Source: Madurella fahalii (taxonomy: Eukaryota; Ascomycota; Sordariomycetes; Sordariales). From it: a stretch of 64,000 bases of DNA. Under the pieces are notes generated by a model. It searched no databases. It was not told the DNA's origin and was given only the letters and a program-made list of their open reading frames with translations. This document shows, piece after piece, positions 21,321 to 30,838 of the stretch. The number at the start of each line of letters is the position of its first letter. The first letter of the stretch is position 1. Both the position numbers and the translations under genes were made by a program. The stretch lies in contig CM056877.1 in NCBI GenBank assembly GCA_029876055.1, forward strand, positions 4,464,001 to 4,528,000, given 5' to 3'.

Positions 21321-22307
21321 CTACTCGGACTTCACGGGAAGAATCCTACCCTCCTCGTCGTAAAAGATCTCCTTGACCTTGACGGACCGCAGGTGGTCGA
21401 CGCCCTTGCTGAGCTCGCAGTCGTGGTGGAACAGCCACCAGCGGCCCTGGAACTCGACGATGGAGTGGTGCGTGGTCCAGCCGAGCACGGGCTCGAGGAT
21501 GCGGCCACCGTAGGTGAAGGGCCCGTAGGGGCTCGAGCCGGTGGCGTAGCAGAGGTAGTGGGTGTCGCCGGTCGAGTAGCTGAAGTAGTAGGTGCCGTTG
21601 CGCTTGTGCATCCAGGCGGCCTCGAAGAAGCGCCGGTCGTGGTCGTCGGCGGGCACGGGCTTGCCCGTCTCGGGCGCCAGGATCACCACCTCGCGCACCT
21701 CCTCGGCGAACTGGCGCATGTCGTCCGTCAGGCGCGCCACGCGCGGGCCCAGCGCGCACGCGCCCTCGCCCGACGGCTCCTTGGGCCCCTGCCAGGCCGC
21801 GTCGAAGACGTCGTTGCCCTTCTGGTAGCACTGCAGCTGCCCGCCCCACAGCCCGCCAAAGTACATGTAGGCCTGGCCGTCGTCGTCGTCGACGAACGTC
21901 GCCGGGTCGATGCTGTAGCTGCCCCGGATCGGCTCCGGGTCCGGCGTGAACGGGCCCTCGGGCCGCTCCCCCACCGCCACGCCGATCCGGAAGATGCCCT
22001 GCTTGTCCCGCGCGGGGAAGTACAGGTAGTACTTGCCGTCCTTGAACGCCGCGTCGGGCGCCCACAGCTGCTTCGACACCCACGGCACGTCCTCCGCCTT
22101 GAGCACCACCCCGTGGTCCACTACCGGCGCCGGAGGGTCCAGCGACGTGGTGCTGAACACGTGGTAGTCGGCCATGTCATATTGGTCGCCGTTGTCGTTG
22201 AACTGGATGTCCGTCTCGCGGTCGTGCGACGGGTAGATGTAGATCTTGCCCTCGAAGACGTGTGCCGACGGGTCGGCTGTGTAGATGTTGGTGATGAGGG
22301 GCGCCAT
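21321..22307 (-). CDS. Intracellular glycoside hydrolase family 43 enzyme (328 aa)
   Basis: A single-exon, full-length five-bladed propeller of GH43 type. The catalytic set is visible: Asp12 in IYTADPSAHV (general base), Asp134 in YSIDPATF (pKa modulator) and Glu229 in RFFEAAWMHKR (general acid). THHSIVEF (about 279-286) holds the usual central-site histidine. Enzymes of this family remove arabinofuranose or xylose from arabinoxylan-derived oligosaccharides. There is no signal peptide (MAPLITNIYT starts directly in the fold), so it probably acts on imported oligosaccharides in the cytosol. No binding module is attached. The very GC-rich gene also opens a 384-codon frame on the opposite strand, which is a shadow. 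A 14-G run (22326-22339) lies 19 bp upstream of the start. Confidence 0.93.
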   Translation of the reverse strand: MAPLITNIYTADPSAHVFEGKIYIYPSHDRETDIQFNDNGDQYDMADYHVFSTTSLDPPAPVVDHGVVLKAEDVPWVSKQLWAPDAAFKDGKYYLYFPARDKQGIFRIGVAVGERPEGPFTPDPEPIRGSYSIDPATFVDDDDGQAYMYFGGLWGGQLQCYQKGNDVFDAAWQGPKEPSGEGACALGPRVARLTDDMRQFAEEVREVVILAPETGKPVPADDHDRRFFEAAWMHKRNGTYYFSYSTGDTHYLCYATGSSPYGPFTYGGRILEPVLGWTTHHSIVEFQGRWWLFHHDCELSKGVDHLRSVKVKEIFYDEEGRILPVKSE

Positions 22308-22325
22308 GGTGGTGAGCCAAGGAAA

Positions 22326-22339
22326 GGGGGGGGGGGGGG
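22326..22339. repeat. Poly-G tract (14) in the 5' leader of the GH43 gene
   Basis: An uninterrupted G run on the plus strand, hence poly-C on the transcribed leader of the GH43 mRNA. Length variation between isolates or sequencing error is likely. Confidence 0.8.
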
Positions 22340-22984
22340 TTGGTGGATACGGGGAGGAGTTGGAGTAAGTAGTGGGGTAGCGGATGCGGGGTTTTGATGA
22401 TGGAGCACGACTGCTGGGGAAGGCAAATCAAGGGTGGTGATGATGATGGGTTGAAGTTGAGAAGGGAAAAAATTGCAGTAAAACAAGCTGAGGAGCTACC
22501 TCAGATATATAGCAAGTCGGGTCTGGCGAGGCATTGTCCGCTTGGACCCTCATCATGGGATGCTTCTCCAAACCGCTCCGCCGTGCTGGGATCGAGGCGG
22601 GCGCGTGGATGTCGGAAACCAGGCGAGGTCGAGTCCCATTTCCTATTTATCCCCATTTAACCGTCCGGCCAAGATCCCGACCATGAGGCTTGGCGGCTCA
22701 GCGGAGCCCGTGCCGTGGATATCGCGATGGTGAGAGGTTTCGGGCTGGGAAGCCGCTGGCTTTTGATGTTTGCTGCAGGCGCGCCTGGTCTTTAACCAAG
22801 GTGATGGATGAACCGGGTACGGGGGCGTTTTCGGATAAACGGGGCTTTACCCGAGCGACTCGTGAGACATTATACGGCCACTGTCGGACTGATACACTTG
22901 TAGCTTGAGAGCTGCGACAGGCTGCGAGCGCTACGGAAACCGGGTGGAGATGTATGGAGCTATCCATGATCATCGAGAGGTAGA
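22340..22984. other. Divergent promoter region, left part
   Basis: The 5' flank of GH43. No supported gene. Confidence 0.45.
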
Positions 22985-23195
22985 CTTGGGTGTGAGGTAC
23001 CCCTTGTACCTTTCAGTCCACTTTCTGTCACCCCGCTCTTGTACGTGTAAGCCAGTCGCATCACATAATCAATTATCGTGGCAGCTGCTCAAGTCCCGCA
23101 TTTCAAAACGTACCAGCCACAAGGGCTTACCAGCCACACCAGCCGGAGGAATGATGGCTTCACATCATGAGATTACACTACCAAGTACTCGATAG
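22985..23195 (+). repeat. Dispersed repeat, copy 1 (diverged)
   Basis: By eye this segment is colinear with 33636-33805. Both share tgaggt..cc..cttgtacct, then gtccacttt, agcNagtcgcat, a gccacaa..cc block, ccagccggaNgaa and acatca. The matching blocks are short and separated by many differences, so the element is old. Family not identified. Confidence 0.35.
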
Positions 23196-23349
23196 TGACT
23201 AGCGCCCCGCGCTGTCAAGGTCGCTGAAAATGGCGATACGACCCAGCTAAATTTGACGGCTACAACAGCAAATTCTCGATCTAAGGTATAATTCCGGATG
23301 GCTCTGTCAACTTCGCCTCCAAATCCGCAGCCAAGCCGGGTACTGCGCA

Positions 23350-23360
23350 GGGTTAGGGTT
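23350..23360 (+). promoter_or_regulatory. Telobox-like site (GGGTTAGGGTT)
   Basis: One and a half TTAGGG units, about 640 bp upstream of the NACHT gene start. Such sites bind Tbf1/Reb1-type factors in fungi. Here it could equally be a chance or relic telomere-like sequence. Confidence 0.3.
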
Positions 23361-23998
23361 CCCGCTGCCTGTATTTAGGCTGCTGCCCGCAACCGCCTGT
23401 GGCTGAGCTTTCCTTCATTACGACACACAACACCGACACATCCATCATCAGTCCTCCGTCCCGCTGCCTTCTATCTTATCCAGTCAGGATGTGCACTGGT
23501 GGGTTTGACCTATACCTTCATCACGATTTCCGTTCTGGCCCGTGCACTGGGTCTGGAGTGAGACTGATTGTCGGTACTGCAGAATATTGTACCTTGCAGA
23601 AGAGGCTCTGCTCGCGCAAGGAGCGGGCAAAGAGAGGAAGCGGTGGCCACGTGATCAATAATTATGACTCTAGCCACGGCATAGTAGACCAGCTGCTCGC
23701 AGGTGATGTCTGCCAGGCTTCGCCAGGCCGGCCGTATGCCGTCGGCGATTCGTGCCTTCAATAACCTTCATTAGCAGCCAGGTATTACGTTGCTGCATGC
23801 ACAGCCCCGCATGCAACCCCGCGGACAGGTGTGACACAGCCCTCAGCCTCCAACCCGATTCTCCAAGCATAACCTGAAGGAACCTTAGCGTTGCCGTCCT
23901 GCGACTACCAACGCGCCACTAGCACAGCACAGTTACAGGCTCGCATAGCAGGAGCCGCGAACGCGGAGAACGGGAGCTCGGAACTTAGAAGCAGCAGG
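23361..23998. other. 5' flank of the NACHT gene
   Basis: No gene seen. The frame of the NACHT gene stays open up to an ATG at 23891, but the preferred start is at 23999. Confidence 0.4.
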
Positions 23999-26965
23999 AT
24001 GGACCCTATCACCAGCTTCGCACTTGCGAGCAGCACTGCGCAGCTCGCAGACTTCATGTTTAAGCTGGTTTCCGGTACCGTGGCCATCTACAAGTCGGCC
24101 GAAGGCGCGGCCGACGAGAATACCGCCATTGGATCCATTGCAACGCGGTTGCAGACTCTCGCCGATGAGATATCTGACGCTTCTGAGCTTGCTGCTGCGG
24201 GGGTCGTGAACGAAACCGTCGCCAGCATAGCACAGCGGTGTGGCAAAATAGCCAAAGAAATTCTTCAAGTCCTTGACCAGTTGAAGAGCGAGGACAAGAC
24301 GGTCTGGAAGAGCTTCATGGCGGCGCTGAGGACAGTGTGGGAACGACGCCGTATCCAAGACATGGTTGCCACCCTTGGCCGAGAGCAAGCGTCCCTGATT
24401 CTTCACCTCCAATGGGGGGTGCTGTAAGTGTCTCTCGCCCAACTACAACTTTTTGCACCATGTTCGAATGGTCCTCTCCAGCTGACTCTTCTTAAGGAAC
24501 AAGCAATCGTCAATGCACGAGGCTCTTCGCCAGATCGATGATCGAATGTTGCAACTGAATGTCAACCACTCCGAAACACTCCAGCATATTAGGGATTCGA
24601 TTAAATGGGAGATGAGCGAAGCCAAGCAGGAGATTAGCCTAGCCGTGGAACAGCTAAGAGCCCTTAGCCAAGCCCAAGGTAGGATTCCACCCCAAGCCGC
24701 ATCAGGCTCGAGTATAGAGTTACACAAGCGTAAGGAAACTGTTAACTCTTGGCATCAGACAAGCCGAAAGGCAATGATGGTGTCCATCCTGACCCAAAAG
24801 GATTGGTAGATTCCACCACTTTAACCGCTTCGCGGCTGGTTGATCGTGTTGGCGAACTCACGAGCATGGCTCGAGAACGAGATGGTCAGCATGTCTTTCT
24901 ATCGAGACTATACTTTGACACCATCATGGCTCGCCAAGCAAGCATCAAACCCGCTCACGCTCAAACGTTTCATTGGATATTCGAGAACAGCATGCCCGAC
25001 GGCACTCCCCTTCACTTCCGGTCGTGGCTGAGAAGCGGCCAAGGAGTTTTCTGGATTCAGGGTAAAGCTGGCTCAGGCAAATCAACACTTACCAAGTTCA
25101 TAATCCAGAGTCCCGTCACCCGCCAAATTCTCAGGGCCTGGTCCGGGAAAGATGAATTGGTCATTGCCACTCATTTCTTCTGGAACTCGGGGTCGAAGTT
25201 ACAGATGTCTCAGACCGGCCTATTCCGGTCACTTCTCTTCGGGATTCTCCGACACCTCCCGGAGGCTATTCCGCAAATTTGCAGAGCCATGCCCCATGTT
25301 ACCGAGGACTCCCATCAATGGAATATCGAGGACTTGCTTCTCGTCATGCAGTGCCTATCGAGCCAGAGGATACCCAAAAAGCTATGCTTTTTCATAGACG
25401 GGCTTGATGAGTATGAAGGCGATCATTCTAATCTCATCGAGATGTTGCAGCGATTGGGTTCTCTTGAGAATGTGAAGATTTGTTGCGCCAGCCGCCCCTG
25501 GAGCTGTTTCATGGATGCCTTCGGAAACGACCGATTCAGGCTGATCAGGCTAGAGGACCTCACCAAGGGGGACATCAGGAACTACGTCGAAGACAACTTC
25601 AAGAAGCACGTCCAGTTCCGGAAGCATCAGGATGACCCGGAATACAAGGCCCTAGTCGAGGAGGTTGTAGAAAGAGCATGCGGCGTGTTTCTATGGGTAT
25701 TTCTCGTCGTCCGGTCTTTGCTGGATGGCCTGACATATGCCGACCGAGTCTCTGACCTTAAGGCGAGGCTGAATGCCTTACCTCCTGATTTGGAGGCCTT
25801 TTTCCTGCACATTATGGATTCCGTCGATCCTTTCTACAGACAGCAGTCCTCTGAAGTCTTCCTCCTGGCCGCTCACGCCCCAGAGTCGCTGCCACTGGCG
25901 ATCTTTACTATATTGGACGACATTGACGATAACCCATCCAAGCTCCTGTCAATGTCGCTGACAGCACGCGGCCTGGGATCCCTCGACACCTGGAGAGACA
26001 GAATGGTCAGGAGGCTCGATGCCCGGAGCAAAGGACTGATTGAAATCAAGTCGGTTCTCGAGACCCTCGCGCAGGAACGCTACATCCACCTCCGAGCAGA
26101 GTTTCTCCATCGTACCGTACGGGACTTCTTGCTTACAGCAGACGTCAACACTATGTTGAGACAGAAATGCCGTCGCGACTTCAGCCCCGCTAATCGCTTG
26201 CTTCAGGCATACCTGGTATTACTACGGTCGTCCGAGATCATCCAGATCCCAAAAGTAAAGGAGTACCTGGAGACCTTTGTCTACTTTGCTTGGAGGATAG
26301 AGCAAGAGCAAGGACTGGCACCAATGGCGCTTATGAACGCAGCCGAGCAAGCCGTATCTAAGCTTGGCTGGCCATCGTGCGCTCCTTCTCACGCCAGCCG
26401 ATGCCGGACGCTGTTTGCTCTTGCTTTGGATCGGGGGCTCTACCTCTACGCGACGAAGGCATTGCGGCAGGATCCGGATCGAATCAAGTCCGAAATGTCA
26501 CTCAATGAGTACTCACTGTTGAGCCTCCTTCTCGTCCCATCGGAAGCCCCTTACCATCGATGGAATATCTCAGTTGAGCTAGCGAAGCTTCTCCTCGAGC
26601 AAGGAGCGTCCCCAAGCGCTCGCGGGAAGAAGGATAAGGGAAGCGCATTTGAGACACTGCTAGGCGAATTAGACAAGCGCCCACTACAATCGACATGGAA
26701 AAGCGAACTTGGTTTGGAATACGCAGAAGCCAAGGCGGTTATCGCTGCCATGATAGCAAAGGGAGCACCGCTGAACCGCGACATCGGGCGGTATGGAAAT
26801 TCAAGAACAGTCAAGGACATCATCCAGTCAAGGTTTGATAAGGCAGATTCCGACTACCTTCTCAGCCTGGCCCCGATGTTGCCTGGGATGGCAGCCTTAA
26901 CACATGGAATCAAACAAACAGGGTCGTCGAGGCTGAAGTTTTTTCTTGGCCGAAGTAAAAGATAA
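23999..26965 (+). CDS. STAND/NACHT NTPase, NLR-like receptor (937 aa)
   Basis: Three exons: 23999-24423, 24497-24678 and 24759-26965 (introns of 73 and 80 bp; phases agree). The N-terminus (MDPITSFALASSTAQLADF) is helical and resembles fungal HeLo-like/STAND N-terminal domains. A coiled region follows (about 140-200). The nucleotide-binding module has Walker A GKAGSGKST (304-312) after GVFWIQ and Walker B LCFFIDGLDE (Asp416), with a downstream CCASRPW sensor-type motif. The C-terminal part has weak ankyrin-like pieces (ELAKLLLEQGASPSARG, VIAAMIAKGAPLN) but no regular repeat array. Fungal relatives act in heterokaryon incompatibility and non-self recognition; the ligand is unknown. An ATG at 23891 would add 36 residues. 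No frameshift or stop is present. Confidence 0.88.
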
Positions 26966-27640
26966 GGGCCGGTTTGGAAATGCCGTCTTTTGAACAACAA
27001 CATGATCGGGCGCCGGAAGAAGACCATGCTCCAGAGCAGAAAGCCACATAAGACGTTACTTCTTGACCGGGAAAGGGTGTGTTTTTGACGCAGTAGAATA
27101 GCTAATTCGCCCTTCTTAACCCCCTGGCCCATGAGAAAATGCCCTGCGGAAACAACCGCGCCAAACACCGAACTGGATCCTCCATTAACGGAGGAATCAC
27201 GCTGTACATCAATCATTTTCACGCCAAAAAGATGCCGATTCTTCGGTAATCAGGGTTCATGAGGACGTGGATGGGTAAGGTAAGTAAAGGCCGAGTTATT
27301 TCTGCGATGTCTCGGTTCTAGCCATCCCATACACTTCGCTAGTACTTTAGCTAAGGGCTGCCGCACAGCTGTTATCCGTGGCCATCGCCGAATCCCATTC
27401 GCGGAAATGGCGGGTATTTCAGAATGACCCAGAGATGCTCCAGGTATGTGATTACACAGTACCAGCAACACCTTGCTTATTGCCTCAGGCTACAACCCCG
27501 CAGTCATTTTGACGATAACATCGCAGATCTCGACGAAATGAATTGCAACAAGTTCAACGTCTGACAATACCACTTGGCTCGCCTCCTTTCCTGTCAGTTC
27601 CGCGTTATCGTGACCGGTACTAATTTGCACCACAAACAAG
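26966..27640. other. Intergenic region
   Basis: The NACHT gene 3' flank and the oxygenase promoter. No gene seen. Confidence 0.45.
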
Positions 27641-28924
27641 ATGTCCACATCGTCGGAGTCTTCCCGAACCCCCGTAACTACTATTCCAACAGTTAACATC
27701 TCCCCCTTCACCAACCCGGCCAGCACAGATGCGGAGAGGCTCGGAGCTGGCCAAGCCCTTGTCGCGGCTCTGCATCGATTGGGCTTCGCCAAAATTACAG
27801 GCCACGGACTCGCTGGGCAGGAGATGGACGACGCCTTCGCTTGGGTGAAACGACTCTTCGACCTACCGGTCGAGGACAAAATGAAAGCTCCCCATCCCGC
27901 TGCACCGATGCCGCACCGTGGGTACTCTGGACTTGGCAGCGAGAAGGTCTACTCTATGGAGGATTTAGAGAGTCAGGTCGCAGGTGGGAAACCGGAGCAG
28001 GAGTTGCGGAAGGTCGAGGATTTTAAAGTAGGTAACTGCGCAGACGTCCCCTGCCGGTATTTTATGGTTCTTTGGGCATGTATGGTTACTAACCGATCCA
28101 GGAAAGCTACGAAGTGGGCAGCGAGTACGATGACCAGCAGCCCAACATCTGGCTGCCAGACGAAGTGCTACCCGGGTTCCGAGACTACACAACATCCCTT
28201 TACCAACGACTGTCCGGTGTGGCCAACACAATCCTAGACGCCATCGGTGTCGGGCTCCGGCTAGATGCCCACGACCTTGCAGCTCTGAGGCAGATGGCAT
28301 GTTACCGCTACTGCCAACTGCGGCTGCTGCACTACCCCGCCATCACGAAGCAAAAGCTACAGAAAGATGTGTTTGCTAGGATGCCGGCCCACAATGACTG
28401 GGGGTATGGACCTTCTGCTTACCATCCGAGTCTATCGTTGAGCAGGATGTGGTGATCGTAGACACTAATGATGGGGCTCTAGGACGTTCACGATGCTGAT
28501 GCAAGACTCCAACGGCGGCCTTGAACTCCGCGACCCGCAGTCACAGCAGTTCCTACAAGGGTCCCCAGAGAACGGGGTTCTAATCTTGAATGTGGGTGAT
28601 ATGCTGCAACGGTTCACCAATGGTGTGTCTTTGCCCTGCTCCCAAGCCCCAACTCTCAATGATTTCTAACGTTTTTAACTGCCACTAGGATACTTCATCT
28701 CCGCCCTGCACCGCGTATCTGTTCCGAACCCAGACGCGGTATCTGAGGCGGGTATTCCGGCTCGCTACTCGATCCCCTTCTTCGTGGCCCCGGCACCCTC
28801 GCACACGGTCGCGTCACTGGCGCGGTTCGTCAGCGCTGAGACGCCGGCGAAGTATGAGCCTGTCAAGTTTGAGGATTATAGCTCGGTGATTAGCAAGTAC
28901 ATGTACCGGAGCGAGAAGGCGTGA
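27641..28924 (+). CDS. 2-oxoglutarate/Fe(II) dioxygenase, isopenicillin-N-synthase-like (354 aa)
   Basis: Four exons: 27641-28027, 28102-28403, 28483-28622 and 28689-28924, summing to 355 codons with the stop. The N-terminal DIOX_N segment starts with TIPTVNISPF and contains GFAKITGHGL. The double-stranded beta-helix core shows the iron ligands His226 and Asp228 (PAHNDWG, completed by TFTMLMQD across intron 2) and His284 (ALHRVSVP). ARYSIPFF provides the Arg/Ser pair for 2-oxoglutarate. The enzyme couples 2-oxoglutarate decarboxylation to oxidation of an unknown small molecule, probably in secondary metabolism or detoxification. No biosynthetic core gene lies nearby. Length and fold are normal. 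Confidence 0.9.
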
Positions 28925-30838
28925 GTGGGATATCCTCTGCCCCTCGGCTGCACCGGCTTGCCTTTGTCGGCGAGAAAGATGTATGTATTTCTCCGATAGA
29001 GAGGCTATGCAGTCGGAAAAGACAGCACAGGCCAGCTGGCCTTCTTCGCTTTCCACCACTACACCACTTGGGCACGCTAGAACCCACCAACCATCATCGT
29101 CTCGACCTACCCTCCGTATTATATATGTGTGTGCGTGTATGAATGTACGTATATATACATGCCAACCAGCGGATACTAACCGCACAACAGCAGATTCTTG
29201 CTTGTAAGAAAGAACAACACTGCTAACTCCTACGCCCCGCGAACTTTACCTCCCGATGACAAACCCGGTAGACGATATCCTTGGTTACTCAATAGCAACG
29301 GCTCCCGCCGGAAGTAACAGTCGGGGTCCAATGCCATGGGAGGCGTCTGTCTCCCTCCAGACCACGACCGCAAACCCACCCTCGCATACCCCACAATCCC
29401 AGCCGCAGCCTCCTCAACCCCGATCCCCTAATCGAATCTCGGCCGGCTTCCGAGAGTTTCGCCGGGAAGGTTTCTGTTCGATCTCTGCGTGGCCTGGATG
29501 GCTGACCGAGACGGCTTGCGTGGCGGGATACCATGGCTTTCGCTTTCAACTCCCGGCGACCGGAAGCATTTTCACGAGCCGCCCGTTCGGTACTCGAGGC
29601 GGTTATACAGCCATGAAATAGGCACCATCGGGAAGTTATGGTTACAACAGGGGCGGCCGTGTAAGCGTCGCCACAGTGTGTACAGTCTCCGGCACTTCCG
29701 AGTCCCCGGATGTAGATCACCTAACTTTCCTATACCAAGGTGTCGGCCGCGCTGCAACCTGAACTATAGTCGCCGCCCTTTAGTGCGATATAGTGCCTGT
29801 CGCGCGATACGTCGTCTTTATAGCGACATTTCCGCCCGTCATATATAGCTTCTATATACGTATATCCGGTCTAGACGATGGTCGCTAGGTACGCCGTTCT
29901 AACGGCCTCGACAAAAGGTTCCGCACGACGTGGTGAGCCACTTTTACTATACTAAGCTGATCTAAATACCCTATATCTCGATGAAGTTGTAATCTGTCGT
30001 GGTGTATACCGAGGTGAATGTTGATTTGACGCCCTACGGGGCCGGCGAGATCGTGCTGCCCTCCCCTATAGAGTTGCTTTTAGAGAGAATCTAGTGAACC
30101 TCGGTTGTCATGGCCTCATTATATAGAGGCGGTACCGCTGGCCTAGGCTGCCGAGAAGTGTAAGATGGTAGTGCGAAGCCCCCCGGCTTGTTTGTCTTAG
30201 TGGTGGACTTGCCTGCTCTATCTGACGGATATTGCTCCTCCCGCTTTGAGACTTTGAGAACCATATACGTGGTCGCGATACCTATCTGCTACAGTCCCGT
30301 CGCCGGTACAAGTCGGTGCTGAAGTGGCTCGCACCATGAATACATCCCTTCACCGCAGTCGGATTCTTATTCTCGCCTTCCGCCCATCTCCCCGAAAAAA
30401 GCGACACTCCTTTTGCGGTACCCCAAGTCCGCACTATGATTAACAGAAAGCTATAGTAATAAGAGCAACCACTAAACAGAAAGGAGCAGCAGCATCCTAT
30501 TGCTACGGAAACTAATCCTTACAGATCAGAAGTCCCGCGTGGTCTGTCCTCTATAGGGTTCTTGCCCCCCAGTATTATAACATCATCCAAATAAGCGTCT
30601 CATCATTCTTAATGCCTTGGAATCATGATTATATGCTAACCGAATTCCCGTATTACATGGACATCCCAGACTCTCTCCCGTACAACTTAATACCTTTCGC
30701 AGTAACACATAAACCGCGCAACAGCATGGAAATCGCGCTCTCCTTCGACAATCTACCGTCGCTGCGGACCTTATTACGCTCGCCACAGCTCTTTCGGATC
30801 CTCGCGTGGACGTAACAATAAACCCGTATGTGCTATTA
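28925..30838. other. Gene-poor stretch, relic-like DNA
   Basis: About 29.1-29.2 kb carries TATATA/GTGTGT simple sequence. From about 29.7 to 30.5 kb TA-containing triplets (tatag, ctata) are dense and every frame is broken, as in old repeats hit by repeat-induced point mutation. Frames at 29256-29621 plus and 29289-29720 minus overlap and show no family. I cannot identify the parent element. Confidence 0.4.

Noticed and set aside
21243..22397. 384-codon open frame opposite the GH43 gene
   Set aside because: It mirrors a very GC-rich gene with a full catalytic set on the other strand; its composition (Val, Arg, Ala, His) is that of an antisense shadow.
29289..29720. Copia-type polyprotein fragment
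   Set aside because: A few words looked suggestive (for example YNEAMTTEVH near 30.1 kb minus), but no second motif in order could be found.
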